Of a DNA stretch of 48,763 nt, positions 23,398 to 31,562 are shown in pieces. The position numbers were made by a program, and so were the translations under genes. Position 1 is the stretch's first letter. Each line of letters begins with the position of its first letter. Origin of the DNA: an uncultured Clostridia bacterium (GTDB lineage: Bacteria; Bacillota; Clostridia; Christensenellales; Aristaeellaceae); assembly GCA_934631985.1 (NCBI GenBank), contig CAKTYE010000011.1:1-48763 (forward strand), read 5' to 3'. The notes beneath the pieces were generated by a model. The model ran no database searches. It worked only from the letters and a program-made list of their open reading frames with translations, and had not been told where the DNA came from.

Positions 23398-24612
23398 TTA
23401 TGTTGTTGCATTTACGCGTTGCGCTTGCGTTTGAATAACGGTGCGGAGCCAGTCTGCCGTGGCCTGCGAGGCCGGGTGAAGTGTTTTGCCGCCCTTTCGG
23501 ACATATTTTGCCGTACCCTCCAGCGAAAGCAGCATGGCCCGCGGCAGGGAAAGCGCTGCGGCGGCCCGCACCTGCTCCAGCGTGGGATAGGAAGCGCGGC
23601 TGGGCTCAATCTTATCCGCCAGGAAAACAGCCATGTCCAGCTCGGTCATGCCGGGCTTGCCGGTGGTGTGGCAGGCAATAGCCTGCAAGACCTCGGGATC
23701 GTCCATGTGATAAACCTTTTCGGCAAGGTATGCGCCTGCAACAGAATGCAGCAGGTTGCCGCTGCCCAGCAGTGTATCGTCCCGGGTCAGGTGATGCTCC
23801 TGACAGATGCGCTGCATGTCTTCCAGAGGCAGGCACTTAGCGCAGTCGTGCAAAAGTCCTGCGGCTTCTGCCTTTACGGGATCAAACCCATGCAGCAGTG
23901 CCAGACGGCGCGCAGTAAAGGCCACGCACAGGGAATGCGCGAACCGCTTCAGCGAAAGTGCTTCCCAGAGCTGCTGAAGCCAATCATGCCCCATGGGCAG
24001 CTCGGTATGCATGCCGTACAGCCCGCAGGCGCGAATGTATTCCAGTACGGCGGGGGGAAGCAGCGCAGGCTCCTGTCCGGCAGCAAGGGCTTCCCGCACG
24101 GCGGTCGAGGATACGTTCACCGGGGGCATGTTCACATAGATAAAGCTGCCGCCGAGCGAAGTCAGCCGCTCCCGCTCCGCTTCAATGGTCTGGTAGGAAG
24201 CCGCGCCCTGCCGGGGACACACCAGAAAGGTGCAAAGCGTCAGCACACGCTCATAATCCCGCCAGTGCTGCAATTCCATCAGCGTATCCATGCCAATGAT
24301 ATAGAACAGCTGTGCCTTGGGATACTTGTCCTTCAAAATGGTCAAAGTATCAACGGTGTAGATAACGCCCTCCCGATCCAACTCCAGCCGGGAAGGGGTC
24401 AGCACCTCATCCTGCGCGATGGCTGCCGCCGCCATGCGGTAGCGGTCCTCAGCGTCGACTACGCCTTCACGCTTGTGGGGGGGATTGCCGGTGGGAAGGA
24501 ACAGCACGCTGTCCAGCTTGGCCTGCGCCGCAGCGGCGTGCGCCATATCAATATGCCCCTGATGGACGGGATTAAATGTGCCGCCCATGATACCGATCCG
24601 TTCCTTTGCCAC
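23398..24612 (-). CDS. nadD: Nicotinate-nucleotide adenylyltransferase fused to YqeK HD hydrolase
   Basis: A 404-residue fusion. Residues 1 to about 200 are NadD, which makes nicotinic acid adenine dinucleotide for NAD synthesis, with GGTFNPVHQGH at 10-20 and the SSTAVR motif at 168-173. From about 205 on is a YqeK-type HD domain that cleaves diadenosine tetraphosphate symmetrically: metal ligands in RFAHSLCVA (His226) and LLHDCAKCLP (His-Asp 255-256), then NLLHSVAGAY and IACHTTGKPGMTELD. The two activities are usually separate adjacent genes; no stop or start lies between them here. The start is GTG with AGGAGGG upstream and a -10 (TATAAT) at 24645-24640. Confidence 0.95.
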   Translation of the reverse strand: MAKERIGIMGGTFNPVHQGHIDMAHAAAAQAKLDSVLFLPTGNPPHKREGVVDAEDRYRMAAAAIAQDEVLTPSRLELDREGVIYTVDTLTILKDKYPKAQLFYIIGMDTLMELQHWRDYERVLTLCTFLVCPRQGAASYQTIEAERERLTSLGGSFIYVNMPPVNVSSTAVREALAAGQEPALLPPAVLEYIRACGLYGMHTELPMGHDWLQQLWEALSLKRFAHSLCVAFTARRLALLHGFDPVKAEAAGLLHDCAKCLPLEDMQRICQEHHLTRDDTLLGSGNLLHSVAGAYLAEKVYHMDDPEVLQAIACHTTGKPGMTELDMAVFLADKIEPSRASYPTLEQVRAAAALSLPRAMLLSLEGTAKYVRKGGKTLHPASQATADWLRTVIQTQAQRVNATT

Positions 24613-24639
24613 AGGGCTGACCCTCCTTTGTATGCACTT

Positions 24640-24645
24640 ATTATA
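24640..24645 (-). promoter_or_regulatory. -10 element for nadD-yqeK/rsfS
   Basis: A perfect TATAAT on the minus strand, 28 bases ahead of the GTG start; the -35 match is weak at all usual spacings. Confidence 0.5.
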
Positions 24646-24695
24646 AACGATTTAGACCAACAAATAAAGGGTGAATTTGAAAAAGGAGCAAGAAA

Positions 24696-25526
24696 ATGGA
24701 AAGATACCTTTCCAGAATGCCGCAAGCTGGTTGGATGGATGCACTGGGATTGCATCTGGCGATCCTTGCGGCAAGCGAAATCTGGTTTTTCTGCCTATGG
24801 GGCGTGGGCTTGCCTGCGGTGCTGGCAGGCTGTGCATTGGCCTTTTTGCTGTGCCTGACGGTACGTCTGGGCAGAAAACGCACAGTTGCGCGGCGGGAGC
24901 AGGCCCTGCGGGAACGCATCGGTGGAGAGCTGGCGGTGGAGGGGCTGCTGCTTGCACCGCCGAAAAAGGCGCATTTTCAGGTGGCACTGCTGGTAAGCCT
25001 GAAATGGCCCGTCGTGCTGGAACGAGTCACGGACGAGGGCGTGCTGTGCCGTTACGGCACGGAGACGCTGCTGGTGTCCTGCCTGCCCCTGCCGCCGCAA
25101 TCGAAGGCGGAGGCAGAAAAGCTGCTGATCATGCAGCGCGCCTGCCGTCGCCATCACGCAGACCGGGGCGTACTGTGCCTGACCAGCCCCTGCACGGCAG
25201 ACGCACAGAAGTATGCGGACGCAGGGGCATTCCCGCTGCGGCTGATCGAGCGGGATGAGCTGATTACGCTGGCGGGCCATGCCTGGCCCGCAACAGACGA
25301 GCAGCTTGTTGCATTAGGGCAGCGCAAAAAAAGGCGCTTCCCCCTGCCAGAGCTGCTGGAACGTGCACTCCGACGGGAGAAGGCCGCAAAATATTTACTC
25401 TATGGCACGGGCTTGATGGTGGCAGGCTTGACCATCGGCGGAGGATGGTATCTATTCCCCGGGGCCGTTTGCGTACTGCTGGGCATCCTGTGCCGTTATT
25501 TGCCCAAGAAAACGGAAACGCTGTAG
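24696..25526 (+). CDS. Membrane protein with a possible degenerate Mrr-like (restriction endonuclease fold) core
   Basis: A 276-residue protein with two N-terminal membrane helices (residues about 18-55, LGLHLAILAASEIWFFCLWG and VLAGCALAFLLCLTVRLG), a soluble central region (95-190) and two C-terminal helices (235-268). The central region reads GVLCRYGTETLLVSCLPLPP, then GVLCLTSPCTADAQKYADAG and LRLIERDELITLAG, a pattern of strands and A-rich helix reminiscent of the Mrr_cat/DUF2034 fold that ends with LIDGDELxxL. The catalytic Asp and Gln/Lys residues of active Mrr nucleases are not evident, so it may be a non-catalytic fold. AAGGAG lies 8 bases upstream. Its stop is one base from the convergent gene's stop. 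Confidence 0.75.
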   Translation: MERYLSRMPQAGWMDALGLHLAILAASEIWFFCLWGVGLPAVLAGCALAFLLCLTVRLGRKRTVARREQALRERIGGELAVEGLLLAPPKKAHFQVALLVSLKWPVVLERVTDEGVLCRYGTETLLVSCLPLPPQSKAEAEKLLIMQRACRRHHADRGVLCLTSPCTADAQKYADAGAFPLRLIERDELITLAGHAWPATDEQLVALGQRKKRRFPLPELLERALRREKAAKYLLYGTGLMVAGLTIGGGWYLFPGAVCVLLGILCRYLPKKTETL

Positions 25527-25527
25527 C

Positions 25528-26943
25528 TTACCACTGGATAGAAAAGGTTGGCTTGTCATGATAACGGCCATCGCTGTCCACGGCAACAAAGTTAATGGAG
25601 GTTGCTTCTGCGGGAAGGCTGAACTGTCCCTGATAATGCCCGTTGACAAGGGGCATCTGACCAAGGAGGATGGTTTTGTCAGCGGTTTCAACGGTCAGCG
25701 CATAGCTGGGGACTTGCGTTCCACGAACAAGCACCATATCTACGGTCAGCGTTCTATCGGCGGATAGGACGGCAGTGCCTTGGGCAGCACCTTCGGATTG
25801 ATTTACCAGATCAAAGGTCTCATCCAGGTCAAGATTGCTTAACGGTACAAAGCCTCGCAGCAGGTCGCCGCTGTCACTTTCCACATAGGCCCATTCGCCC
25901 ATGACAGCCAGCAGCCGAACACCGCAGCCTTGAGGCAGGGTCAATAGGGCGCTTTTACTGTAAAGTGGATCATCGGTGAACGTGGTCTGTCGGTTGAGCC
26001 AGGCGGAGGTATTCCGCCATTGCAGCGTGTCCACCTTTGCGTCCTTCGGCAGCGCCTTTGCATCAATGTAGCCAAAGCGCATATGCCCCTTCTGGATACC
26101 GTACTGGATCAGAATATAATCACCATCCCGCCCAAAGACCTGGATCCAGTCGTTGGTGGATACGATGGCCTTTCCATTCCCGCCGCGCAGAGAGGCATCA
26201 TCCGGCGCGGAATAAACGGGATATTTCTTGCCGCCAGTGAATTTGATTTTCTGAGCGGTCAGGTCGCCGTCAGGAATGTCGGGAGATGCTGTGAGCTTCG
26301 TTTCCGCAGCCTTTGCGGTCGTCGGCAGGGCGGAAAGGGTCACATAACGCAGGCTGCGCTGAACGCTGCCCTTGACCGTTATGGCACTGCCATCCCCAAA
26401 GTCCACAAAGCGCAGACTCTTATCGCTGACATAAACGATATTGGTATTTCGCGTCCAGTCCTGATATTCCGTCAGCAAAAAGTCATTTGCATCCTTCTGC
26501 CAGTGGAAGGAGGTCTGCACCTCGACATATTCATGCTCGCTGTCCAATTGGGCTACCGTAAAGCCAAGGTCGTTGCGGTACATGCGCTTTTCGGTGTCAA
26601 AAAACAGGACATCGGTGCTGTGGCGCTGGAAATAGGTTGTATTGGTCCCCTGCGGCACAGCGGCCTTGGTGGAGAGCCAATAGGTAACTTTTCCGTTTTT
26701 CCCCAGCTTGTAGCTGATAAGCTCTCGTTCGCCATTTTTTGCGATCAGGGCAAGGCCAAAATCTCCCTTGGACGTGCCGCTGATGCGAATGTAATCCTCC
26801 AGCGCATAGCCGGGACGCTTTGCTGCCAAACGCGAGACGACTTCGTCAGGCGGCGTATCCAGACAGCTTGTAGTACCTGTATCGGCAAGGGCCGAGGGAA
26901 TGCAGAGCAGAAGCATCAGCATGAAAGTGAGAAAACGACGCAA
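25528..26943 (-). CDS. Secreted protein with SH3-like modules, function unknown
   Basis: A 471-residue exported protein. The start is TTG at 26943 with GGGAGG 9 bases upstream; an ATG at 26976 lacks a ribosome-binding site. The signal peptide is LRRFLTFMLMLLLCIPSALA. After an N-terminal domain of about 190 residues come two bacterial SH3-like segments, one around YPVYSAPDDASLRGGNGKA with VFGRDGDYILIQYG, and one around DDPLYSKSALLTLPQGCGVR with GEWAYVESD and LRGFVPLSNL. The C terminus is a beta-rich domain. SH3-like modules often bind cell wall. No catalytic motif is seen. Confidence 0.82.
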   Translation of the reverse strand: MRRFLTFMLMLLLCIPSALADTGTTSCLDTPPDEVVSRLAAKRPGYALEDYIRISGTSKGDFGLALIAKNGERELISYKLGKNGKVTYWLSTKAAVPQGTNTTYFQRHSTDVLFFDTEKRMYRNDLGFTVAQLDSEHEYVEVQTSFHWQKDANDFLLTEYQDWTRNTNIVYVSDKSLRFVDFGDGSAITVKGSVQRSLRYVTLSALPTTAKAAETKLTASPDIPDGDLTAQKIKFTGGKKYPVYSAPDDASLRGGNGKAIVSTNDWIQVFGRDGDYILIQYGIQKGHMRFGYIDAKALPKDAKVDTLQWRNTSAWLNRQTTFTDDPLYSKSALLTLPQGCGVRLLAVMGEWAYVESDSGDLLRGFVPLSNLDLDETFDLVNQSEGAAQGTAVLSADRTLTVDMVLVRGTQVPSYALTVETADKTILLGQMPLVNGHYQGQFSLPAEATSINFVAVDSDGRYHDKPTFSIQW

Positions 26944-27018
26944 GATAGAAAACCTCCCTTTTCCGTTTCTGACCATTTAACGGAGCAGGGAGGGCATATC
27001 TTCCAGAAAAAAGGAAAA

Positions 27019-28152
27019 TTATGGACGGGTCAGCCGCTCCACCAGTGCAATCAGGCCGTCTACTTCCTCCTCAGTGTTATAGATACCCACGGATGCCCGC
27101 ACTGCACCGCTGCGAAGCGTTCCCAGCCAGGTGTGCATGGCGGGCGCGCAGTGCAGCCCGCCGCGCAGCGCAAACCCGGCGCTGTCCAGTGCATCCGTCA
27201 GTTCGCCGCCGTCCATGCGGATGTGGGTGAAGGATGTGATGCCTACGCGCGGCGCGTCCGCAGCCCCAAGGCAGGTAATGCCCGGAAGGGCAGACAGGCC
27301 CATTCGCAGACGCTGATTCAGATATTCCTCATATTCGCGAATTTCTGCCAAATGCTTGCGGGCAAAGCGAATGCCTTGCAATAACCCCGCAATGGCAGGC
27401 AGCGGAAGGGTGCCGCTCTCGTAGCGATCCGGAAGCGTTTCCGGCTGTGACAGGCTTTCGGAGAGCGAGCCTGTCCCGCCACGCAGGAGCGGCTCCGGGG
27501 ACATGCCTGGGCCAAGCGCAAGCAGCCCTACGCCCTGCGGCCCAAGCAGCCCCTTATGCCCCGGCATGGCGATCATGTCGGCGAGCAAGGCGTCAGGGCC
27601 AACCTCTAATACGCCTGCTGTCTGTGCTGCGTCTACCAGCAGCGGTACGCCGTTTTCCCGGCAAATTGCGCCCAGACGGCGAATAGGCTGCACGACGCCT
27701 GTGACATTGCTTGCATGAGAAAGAACCACAAGCGCTGTATGCGGGCCGATGGCAGCTTGCAGCGTGTGAGGCTCCAGCAGTCCTGCGGCATTGGGGGACA
27801 GCACCTTCAGCGTGATCTGCCCCGTTTCTGCCAAATGGTGCAGAGGACGCATGACTGCGTTATGCTCCGCATGGGAGCAGAGCACCTCGTCGCCCTGGTG
27901 CAGAGTGCCGAGCATGGCAAGATTCAGCGCTTCGGTGCAGCTGCCGGTGAAAATGATACGTTCCGGCTGCTCCATGCCCAAAAGCCGCGCCGCTTCCTCA
28001 CGGCAGGCCTGCACCACGCGCCCGGCACAGAGCGATAGCCGATGTCCGCTTCGCCCAGGATTGGCGCCGAGCTTTTCCAGCACACCCGCCATGGCCCGAA
28101 TGACCTGCGGCGGCTTGGGAAAGCTGGTGGCTGCGTTGTCAAAATAGATCAT
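27019..28152 (-). CDS. Aminotransferase class V / cysteine desulfurase family protein (TIGR01977-like)
   Basis: A 377-residue PLP enzyme of the NifS/SufS fold. MIYFDNAATSFPKPP is the standard start, the PLP lysine is in AMPGHKGLLGPQG (Lys200), and the loop RGGLHCAPAMH (Cys335) supplies the sulfur-accepting cysteine. The sequence style matches the desulfurase-like group TIGR01977 that often sits with selenium-metabolism genes and DUF3343; here the DUF3343 gene starts 84 bases away on the opposite strand, which supports that link. It could also be a general cysteine desulfurase. AAGGAGGAACC precedes the ATG. Confidence 0.9.
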   Translation of the reverse strand: MIYFDNAATSFPKPPQVIRAMAGVLEKLGANPGRSGHRLSLCAGRVVQACREEAARLLGMEQPERIIFTGSCTEALNLAMLGTLHQGDEVLCSHAEHNAVMRPLHHLAETGQITLKVLSPNAAGLLEPHTLQAAIGPHTALVVLSHASNVTGVVQPIRRLGAICRENGVPLLVDAAQTAGVLEVGPDALLADMIAMPGHKGLLGPQGVGLLALGPGMSPEPLLRGGTGSLSESLSQPETLPDRYESGTLPLPAIAGLLQGIRFARKHLAEIREYEEYLNQRLRMGLSALPGITCLGAADAPRVGITSFTHIRMDGGELTDALDSAGFALRGGLHCAPAMHTWLGTLRSGAVRASVGIYNTEEEVDGLIALVERLTRP

Positions 28153-28236
28153 GGCGGTTCCTCCTTCAACGCGACGGCGATTGCACCGCAGGCCGCGCGG
28201 CGGTATATCCTATGGAGAGAGGGAGGAGGAATTGCC

Positions 28237-28524
28237 TTGAAGGAAGAAATTTTTGGCGTTGCGTCTTTTCGCGCACGTCAGCAGGTGTTGCAAATGGAAG
28301 CGGCGCTGCGGCGGGTGGGCGTCCCAGCCAGCATTGTGACCACGCCGCGAGATGTGGCGCTGGGCTGCGGATTATCCGTGCGCTTTGAGCTGGCGGACCT
28401 GTCGGATGTGCTGGCTGTGTATCAGCAGACAAGACCGGGCAACCTGATCGGTTTTTACCGTGTGGAGCGTCAGGCGGACGGCAGAACCGCCGTTGCGCCG
28501 CTGCGCAGCACGAGTCGTTTTTGA
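28237..28524 (+). CDS. DUF3343 protein, putative Se/S carrier-like
   Basis: A 95-residue protein of the DUF3343 family: a ferredoxin-like fold with FRARQQVLQMEAALRRVGVP, TPRDVALGCGLSVRFELADL (conserved CG at Cys44) and a C-terminal strand. Members co-occur with YedF/SirA and desulfurase-like genes and are thought to carry selenium or sulfur. The TTG start at 28237 has GGAGGAGGA about 7 bases upstream. Divergent arrangement with the desulfurase-like gene suggests shared regulation from the 84-base gap. Confidence 0.85.
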   Translation: MKEEIFGVASFRARQQVLQMEAALRRVGVPASIVTTPRDVALGCGLSVRFELADLSDVLAVYQQTRPGNLIGFYRVERQADGRTAVAPLRSTSRF

Positions 28525-28571
28525 CGGATGCGGCGTATCCCGAGAAAATCTTTCTTTTTTCGGAAAAAGGC

Positions 28572-28600
28572 TTGCATTTTTTCTGAAAGCATGATAAAAT
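28572..28600 (+). promoter_or_regulatory. Promoter of rpsT
   Basis: TTGCAT at 28572-28577 and TAAAAT at 28595-28600 with a 17-base spacer, 40 bases before the rpsT TTG start. Confidence 0.7.
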
Positions 28601-28640
28601 GCCAGTTGTTGATTTGTGCTACCTAAGGAGGTGAACCAAG

Positions 28641-28904
28641 TTGCCGAATATTCAATCCGCTAAGAAGCGCGTGAAGGTTACTGAGAAGAAGACCCTGCGC
28701 AACCGTATGGTGAAGAGCAGTGTCCGTACTTCCATTAAGAAGCTGGAGGCTGCCATCGCGGCTGACCCCAAGAACGCTGCTGTGCAGATGAATGAGACCA
28801 CCTCCGCCCTGGATAAGGCCGTGGCGAAGGGAATCATCCATAAGAATGCTGCAAACCGCAAGAAGGCTCGTCTGGCTGTTAAGCTGAACAAGGCTGCTAT
28901 GTGA
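28641..28904 (+). CDS. rpsT: 30S ribosomal protein S20
   Basis: An 87-residue basic helical protein that binds 16S rRNA, of normal S20 length. PNIQSAKKRVKVTEKKTLRN, then SSVRTSIKKLEAAI and the C-terminal KGIIHKNAANRKKARLAVKL are standard S20 blocks. The start is TTG, common for rpsT, with AAGGAGG about 10 bases upstream. It has its own promoter and terminator. It is not next to holA or lepA, its usual neighbours. Confidence 0.97.
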   Translation: MPNIQSAKKRVKVTEKKTLRNRMVKSSVRTSIKKLEAAIAADPKNAAVQMNETTSALDKAVAKGIIHKNAANRKKARLAVKLNKAAM

Positions 28905-28911
28905 GTTTAGC

Positions 28912-28957
28912 AAATGCGAAAACCTCTTCCTGCCACGGGAAGGGGATTTTTGCATTT
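28912..28957 (+). terminator. Terminator-like hairpin after rpsT
   Basis: A long stem: AAATGCGAAAACCTCTTCC (28912-28930) against 28938-28957, loop TGCCACG, with one bulge and two wobble pairs, ending in a short T-run. It lies 7 bases past the rpsT stop and before the next gene's ribosome-binding site. Confidence 0.7.
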
Positions 28958-28991
28958 TGGCGAATTTGTCAAACGTGGGAGGGAACCGTCG

Positions 28992-29375
28992 GTGCTTCCT
29001 TTTGAACAGGTACATCATGTTGCCATCATCTGCACGGATGAGGCTAAGGCGCGGCACTTTTACATAGACCAGCTAGGCTTCATGCTGCTGCGTGAGACTC
29101 GCAGAGCAGAAAAGAACGACTGCAAGCTGGATCTTCGCCTGGGCAGCATGGAGCTGGAGCTTTTCATCAAGCCGGATGCGCCGAAACGTCCATCCTACCC
29201 AGAGGCCTGCGGCTTGCGGCATTTGGCCTTCCGCGTGAAGGATGCGCAGGCGGCGGTAGATGCATTGGCGGCGCGGGGCGTTGTTTGCGAACCTCTGCGC
29301 ACAGATGAGGTGACTTGCGGGCGGATGACATTTTTTCAGGACCCGGATGGCCTGCCGCTGGAGATACATGAGTGA
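28992..29375 (+). CDS. VOC family protein (glyoxalase/bleomycin-resistance fold, YaeR/SMU1112c-like)
   Basis: A 127-residue single-domain VOC protein. Metal ligands of the fold are visible: QVHHVAIICTD (His), MELELFI (Glu), GLRHLAFRVKD (His) and GLPLEIHE (Glu), the full glyoxalase-I-type set, with HFYIDQLGFMLLRETRR between. Size and sequence fit the SMU1112c/YaeR group, whose substrate is unknown; methylglyoxal detoxification is possible. The GTG start at 28992 has GGGAGGG 8 bases upstream. It is followed 15 bases later by the phosphosugar mutase, probably in one operon. Confidence 0.88.
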   Translation: MLPFEQVHHVAIICTDEAKARHFYIDQLGFMLLRETRRAEKNDCKLDLRLGSMELELFIKPDAPKRPSYPEACGLRHLAFRVKDAQAAVDALAARGVVCEPLRTDEVTCGRMTFFQDPDGLPLEIHE

Positions 29376-29390
29376 AGGAGCGAGGGACAA

Positions 29391-31073
29391 ATGCGTGAGG
29401 ATTTGATTTCTGCCAAGCAAGAATGGGAACGCTGGCTGCATGCGGAGCAGATGGACGAGCAGACCCGTGAGGAGCTGCGGGGCATGGATGAAGCGCAGGT
29501 GCTGGACAGCTTTTACCGTGATCTGGTCTTTGGTACGGGCGGTCTGCGCGGGGAGCTTGGCGCAGGCACAAACCGCATGAACCTGTACACCGTGGGACAG
29601 GCCACGCAGGGGCTGGCGAATTATCTGAACCAGACGGTGCTGCCCAAGTGCGTTGCCATTGCCCATGACAGCCGCATTGGCAGCGAAGCCTTTGCGCGCC
29701 GTGCGGCTTCCGTGCTTGCGGCGAACGGCATTTGCGCATGGGTGTATCCGCGACTGGAGCCTACGCCTGCGCTGTCCTTTGCCGTGCGTGATCTGCACTG
29801 TGGCGCGGGTATCTGCATCACGGCAAGCCATAATCCTGCCAAATATAACGGGTACAAGGTCTATGGGAACGACGGCTGCCAGATCACGCTGGAAATGGCG
29901 GACGCGATCGCAGAGCGCATTGCGGAGATCGATCCGCTGCATGGTGTGGTCGCCATGGACTTCGAGGAAGGCGTGAAGGAAGGCCTCATTCGCTGGATCG
30001 GCGAGGATACGCTGGATCGCTTTGTGGCGGCGGTGAAGGAGCAGGCCATGCCTGCCCAAGCGGATGTACCCCTGAAGGTGGTCTATACGCCCCTGAATGG
30101 TACGGGCCTGGAATGTGTGCAGCGCATTTTGCAGGAGATCGGCGTAACGGATGTGCATGTGGTGGAGGAGCAGCGTCTGCCGGACGGTCATTTTCCCACC
30201 TGCCCCTATCCGAACCCGGAGATCCGTGAGGCGCTGACGTTGGGGCTGCGGGATTGCGCACATTATCATCCTGATCTATTGCTGGCAACCGACCCGGACT
30301 GCGACCGTGCAGGCATTGCCGTGCCGGAGGGTGACGGCTATGTGCTGATGACGGGCAACGAGGTGGGTGTACTGCTGCTGGATTTCATCTGCAAGACGCG
30401 CAAGGTGGCAGGAACACTGCCTGCACACCCTGTAGCAGTGACCACCATCGTGTCCACCGCCATGGCAGACCTTGTTGCTGCGGAATATGGCGTGGAGCTT
30501 CGCAGAACGCTGACGGGCTTCAAGTTCATCGGCGAACAGATCGGCTTGCTGGAAAAGGCAGGGGAAAAGGAACGCTATATCTTCGGCTTTGAGGAAAGCT
30601 ATGGCTACCTTTCCGGTACGCATGTGCGCGACAAGGATGCAGTGAACGCTTCTATGCTCATCTGCCAGATGGCCCGCTGGTACAAGGCGCAGGGGAAAAC
30701 GCTGTATCAGGCCATGCAGGAGCTTTACCACAAGTATGGCTACCATTTGAACACCTTGTATTCCTTCACCTTTGAGGGTGCGGCGGGCATGGAAAAGATG
30801 CAGGCGATTATGACAGGCATGCGCAGGGATGCTCCTAAGGAGTTGGGCGGCATGCAGGTCACGCATGTAGTAGATTACATGTCCGAGGGGACGGGACTGC
30901 CTGCGGCGGATGTGCTGGCCTTCGAGCTGGCAGGCGGCTGCAAGGTGATGGTACGTCCCAGCGGCACAGAGCCGAAGCTGAAGGCGTATCTGTTCAGCCG
31001 CGGTGCGGACAAGGCCGAGGCGGGAACCACGGAGCAGAAGCTGCATCAGGGCTTAACGGGACTGCTGAAATAA
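29391..31073 (+). CDS. Phosphosugar mutase (phosphoglucomutase/phosphomannomutase)
   Basis: A 560-residue alpha-D-phosphohexomutase that interconverts the 1- and 6-phosphates of glucose or mannose in the cytosol. The N terminus FGTGGLRGELGAGTNRMN is typical of the PgcA type. The phosphoserine loop ITASHNPAKYNGYKVYG places the catalytic Ser at 146, the metal loop is ATDPDCDRAGIAV, the sugar-binding loop FGFEESYGYL, and the phosphate site RPSGTEPKLKAYL. Length is that of Firmicutes PgcA. GGAG precedes the ATG. Together with the VOC gene it ends at a bidirectional terminator. Confidence 0.94.
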   Translation: MREDLISAKQEWERWLHAEQMDEQTREELRGMDEAQVLDSFYRDLVFGTGGLRGELGAGTNRMNLYTVGQATQGLANYLNQTVLPKCVAIAHDSRIGSEAFARRAASVLAANGICAWVYPRLEPTPALSFAVRDLHCGAGICITASHNPAKYNGYKVYGNDGCQITLEMADAIAERIAEIDPLHGVVAMDFEEGVKEGLIRWIGEDTLDRFVAAVKEQAMPAQADVPLKVVYTPLNGTGLECVQRILQEIGVTDVHVVEEQRLPDGHFPTCPYPNPEIREALTLGLRDCAHYHPDLLLATDPDCDRAGIAVPEGDGYVLMTGNEVGVLLLDFICKTRKVAGTLPAHPVAVTTIVSTAMADLVAAEYGVELRRTLTGFKFIGEQIGLLEKAGEKERYIFGFEESYGYLSGTHVRDKDAVNASMLICQMARWYKAQGKTLYQAMQELYHKYGYHLNTLYSFTFEGAAGMEKMQAIMTGMRRDAPKELGGMQVTHVVDYMSEGTGLPAADVLAFELAGGCKVMVRPSGTEPKLKAYLFSRGADKAEAGTTEQKLHQGLTGLLK

Positions 31074-31166
31074 TAAGGCATCCCCCAAGAAACAGCGTCA
31101 ATCTTTTGCGGAACATAACCTCGGGCCGGGTAGGATGCTTGATCTATTCGGCTTCAAAACCCAATA

Positions 31167-31205
31167 AAAATGCGTCATGACGGTTTTCTTGTCATGGCGC
31201 ATTTT
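31167..31205. terminator. Bidirectional intrinsic terminator
   Basis: AAAATGCGTCATGAC (31167-31181) pairs with GTCATGGCGCATTTT (31191-31205), one T-G wobble, flanked by A and T runs. It lies between the convergent phosphosugar mutase and MGMT-like genes. Confidence 0.8.
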
Positions 31206-31208
31206 CCA

Positions 31209-31511
31209 TTATTCACAATCCCAAAGGTGCTTTTTCAAATCTACATGCTCCGCGTCGCGGAAGGTCACGCCTTCCGCTTCCAGCAGCGCATGCTGCCCGG
31301 GCCAACAGGGGGCCAAGCGCCCAGCGTGATTTACGACTCGATAGCAGGGATAATCGCCATAGTAAGACGCATGACTTAGAATACGCCCGACCAGACGCGC
31401 GTTGTGCTCCCGACCGATCAGTCGCGCAATCTGCCCGTAGGTGGCAACACAGCCTTCCGGGATTTCCGACACAACGGCAAGAATCTCATAAGCAAGATCA
31501 TCACTGGACAT
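31209..31511 (-). CDS. MGMT-family protein (alkyltransferase-like, DNA-binding domain only)
   Basis: A 100-residue protein equal to the C-terminal DNA-binding domain of O6-alkylguanine-DNA alkyltransferases. VATYGQIARLIG is the recognition helix region, and YYGDYPCYRVVNHAGRLAP is the active-site segment. The motif is PCYRV instead of PCHRV: the reactive Cys (Cys56) is kept but the activating His is Tyr. It lacks the N-terminal domain, as in the YbaZ/ATL-like group, so damage binding and signalling may be more likely than full repair. The ATG has GGGAGG 7 bases upstream. It follows the MATE gene by about 50 bases on the same strand. Confidence 0.88.
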   Translation of the reverse strand: MSSDDLAYEILAVVSEIPEGCVATYGQIARLIGREHNARLVGRILSHASYYGDYPCYRVVNHAGRLAPCWPGQHALLEAEGVTFRDAEHVDLKKHLWDCE

Positions 31512-31562
31512 AAGTGCACCTCCCTGCATGCAGGCACAGGATAGCATGACGGGGTGCTGGTG

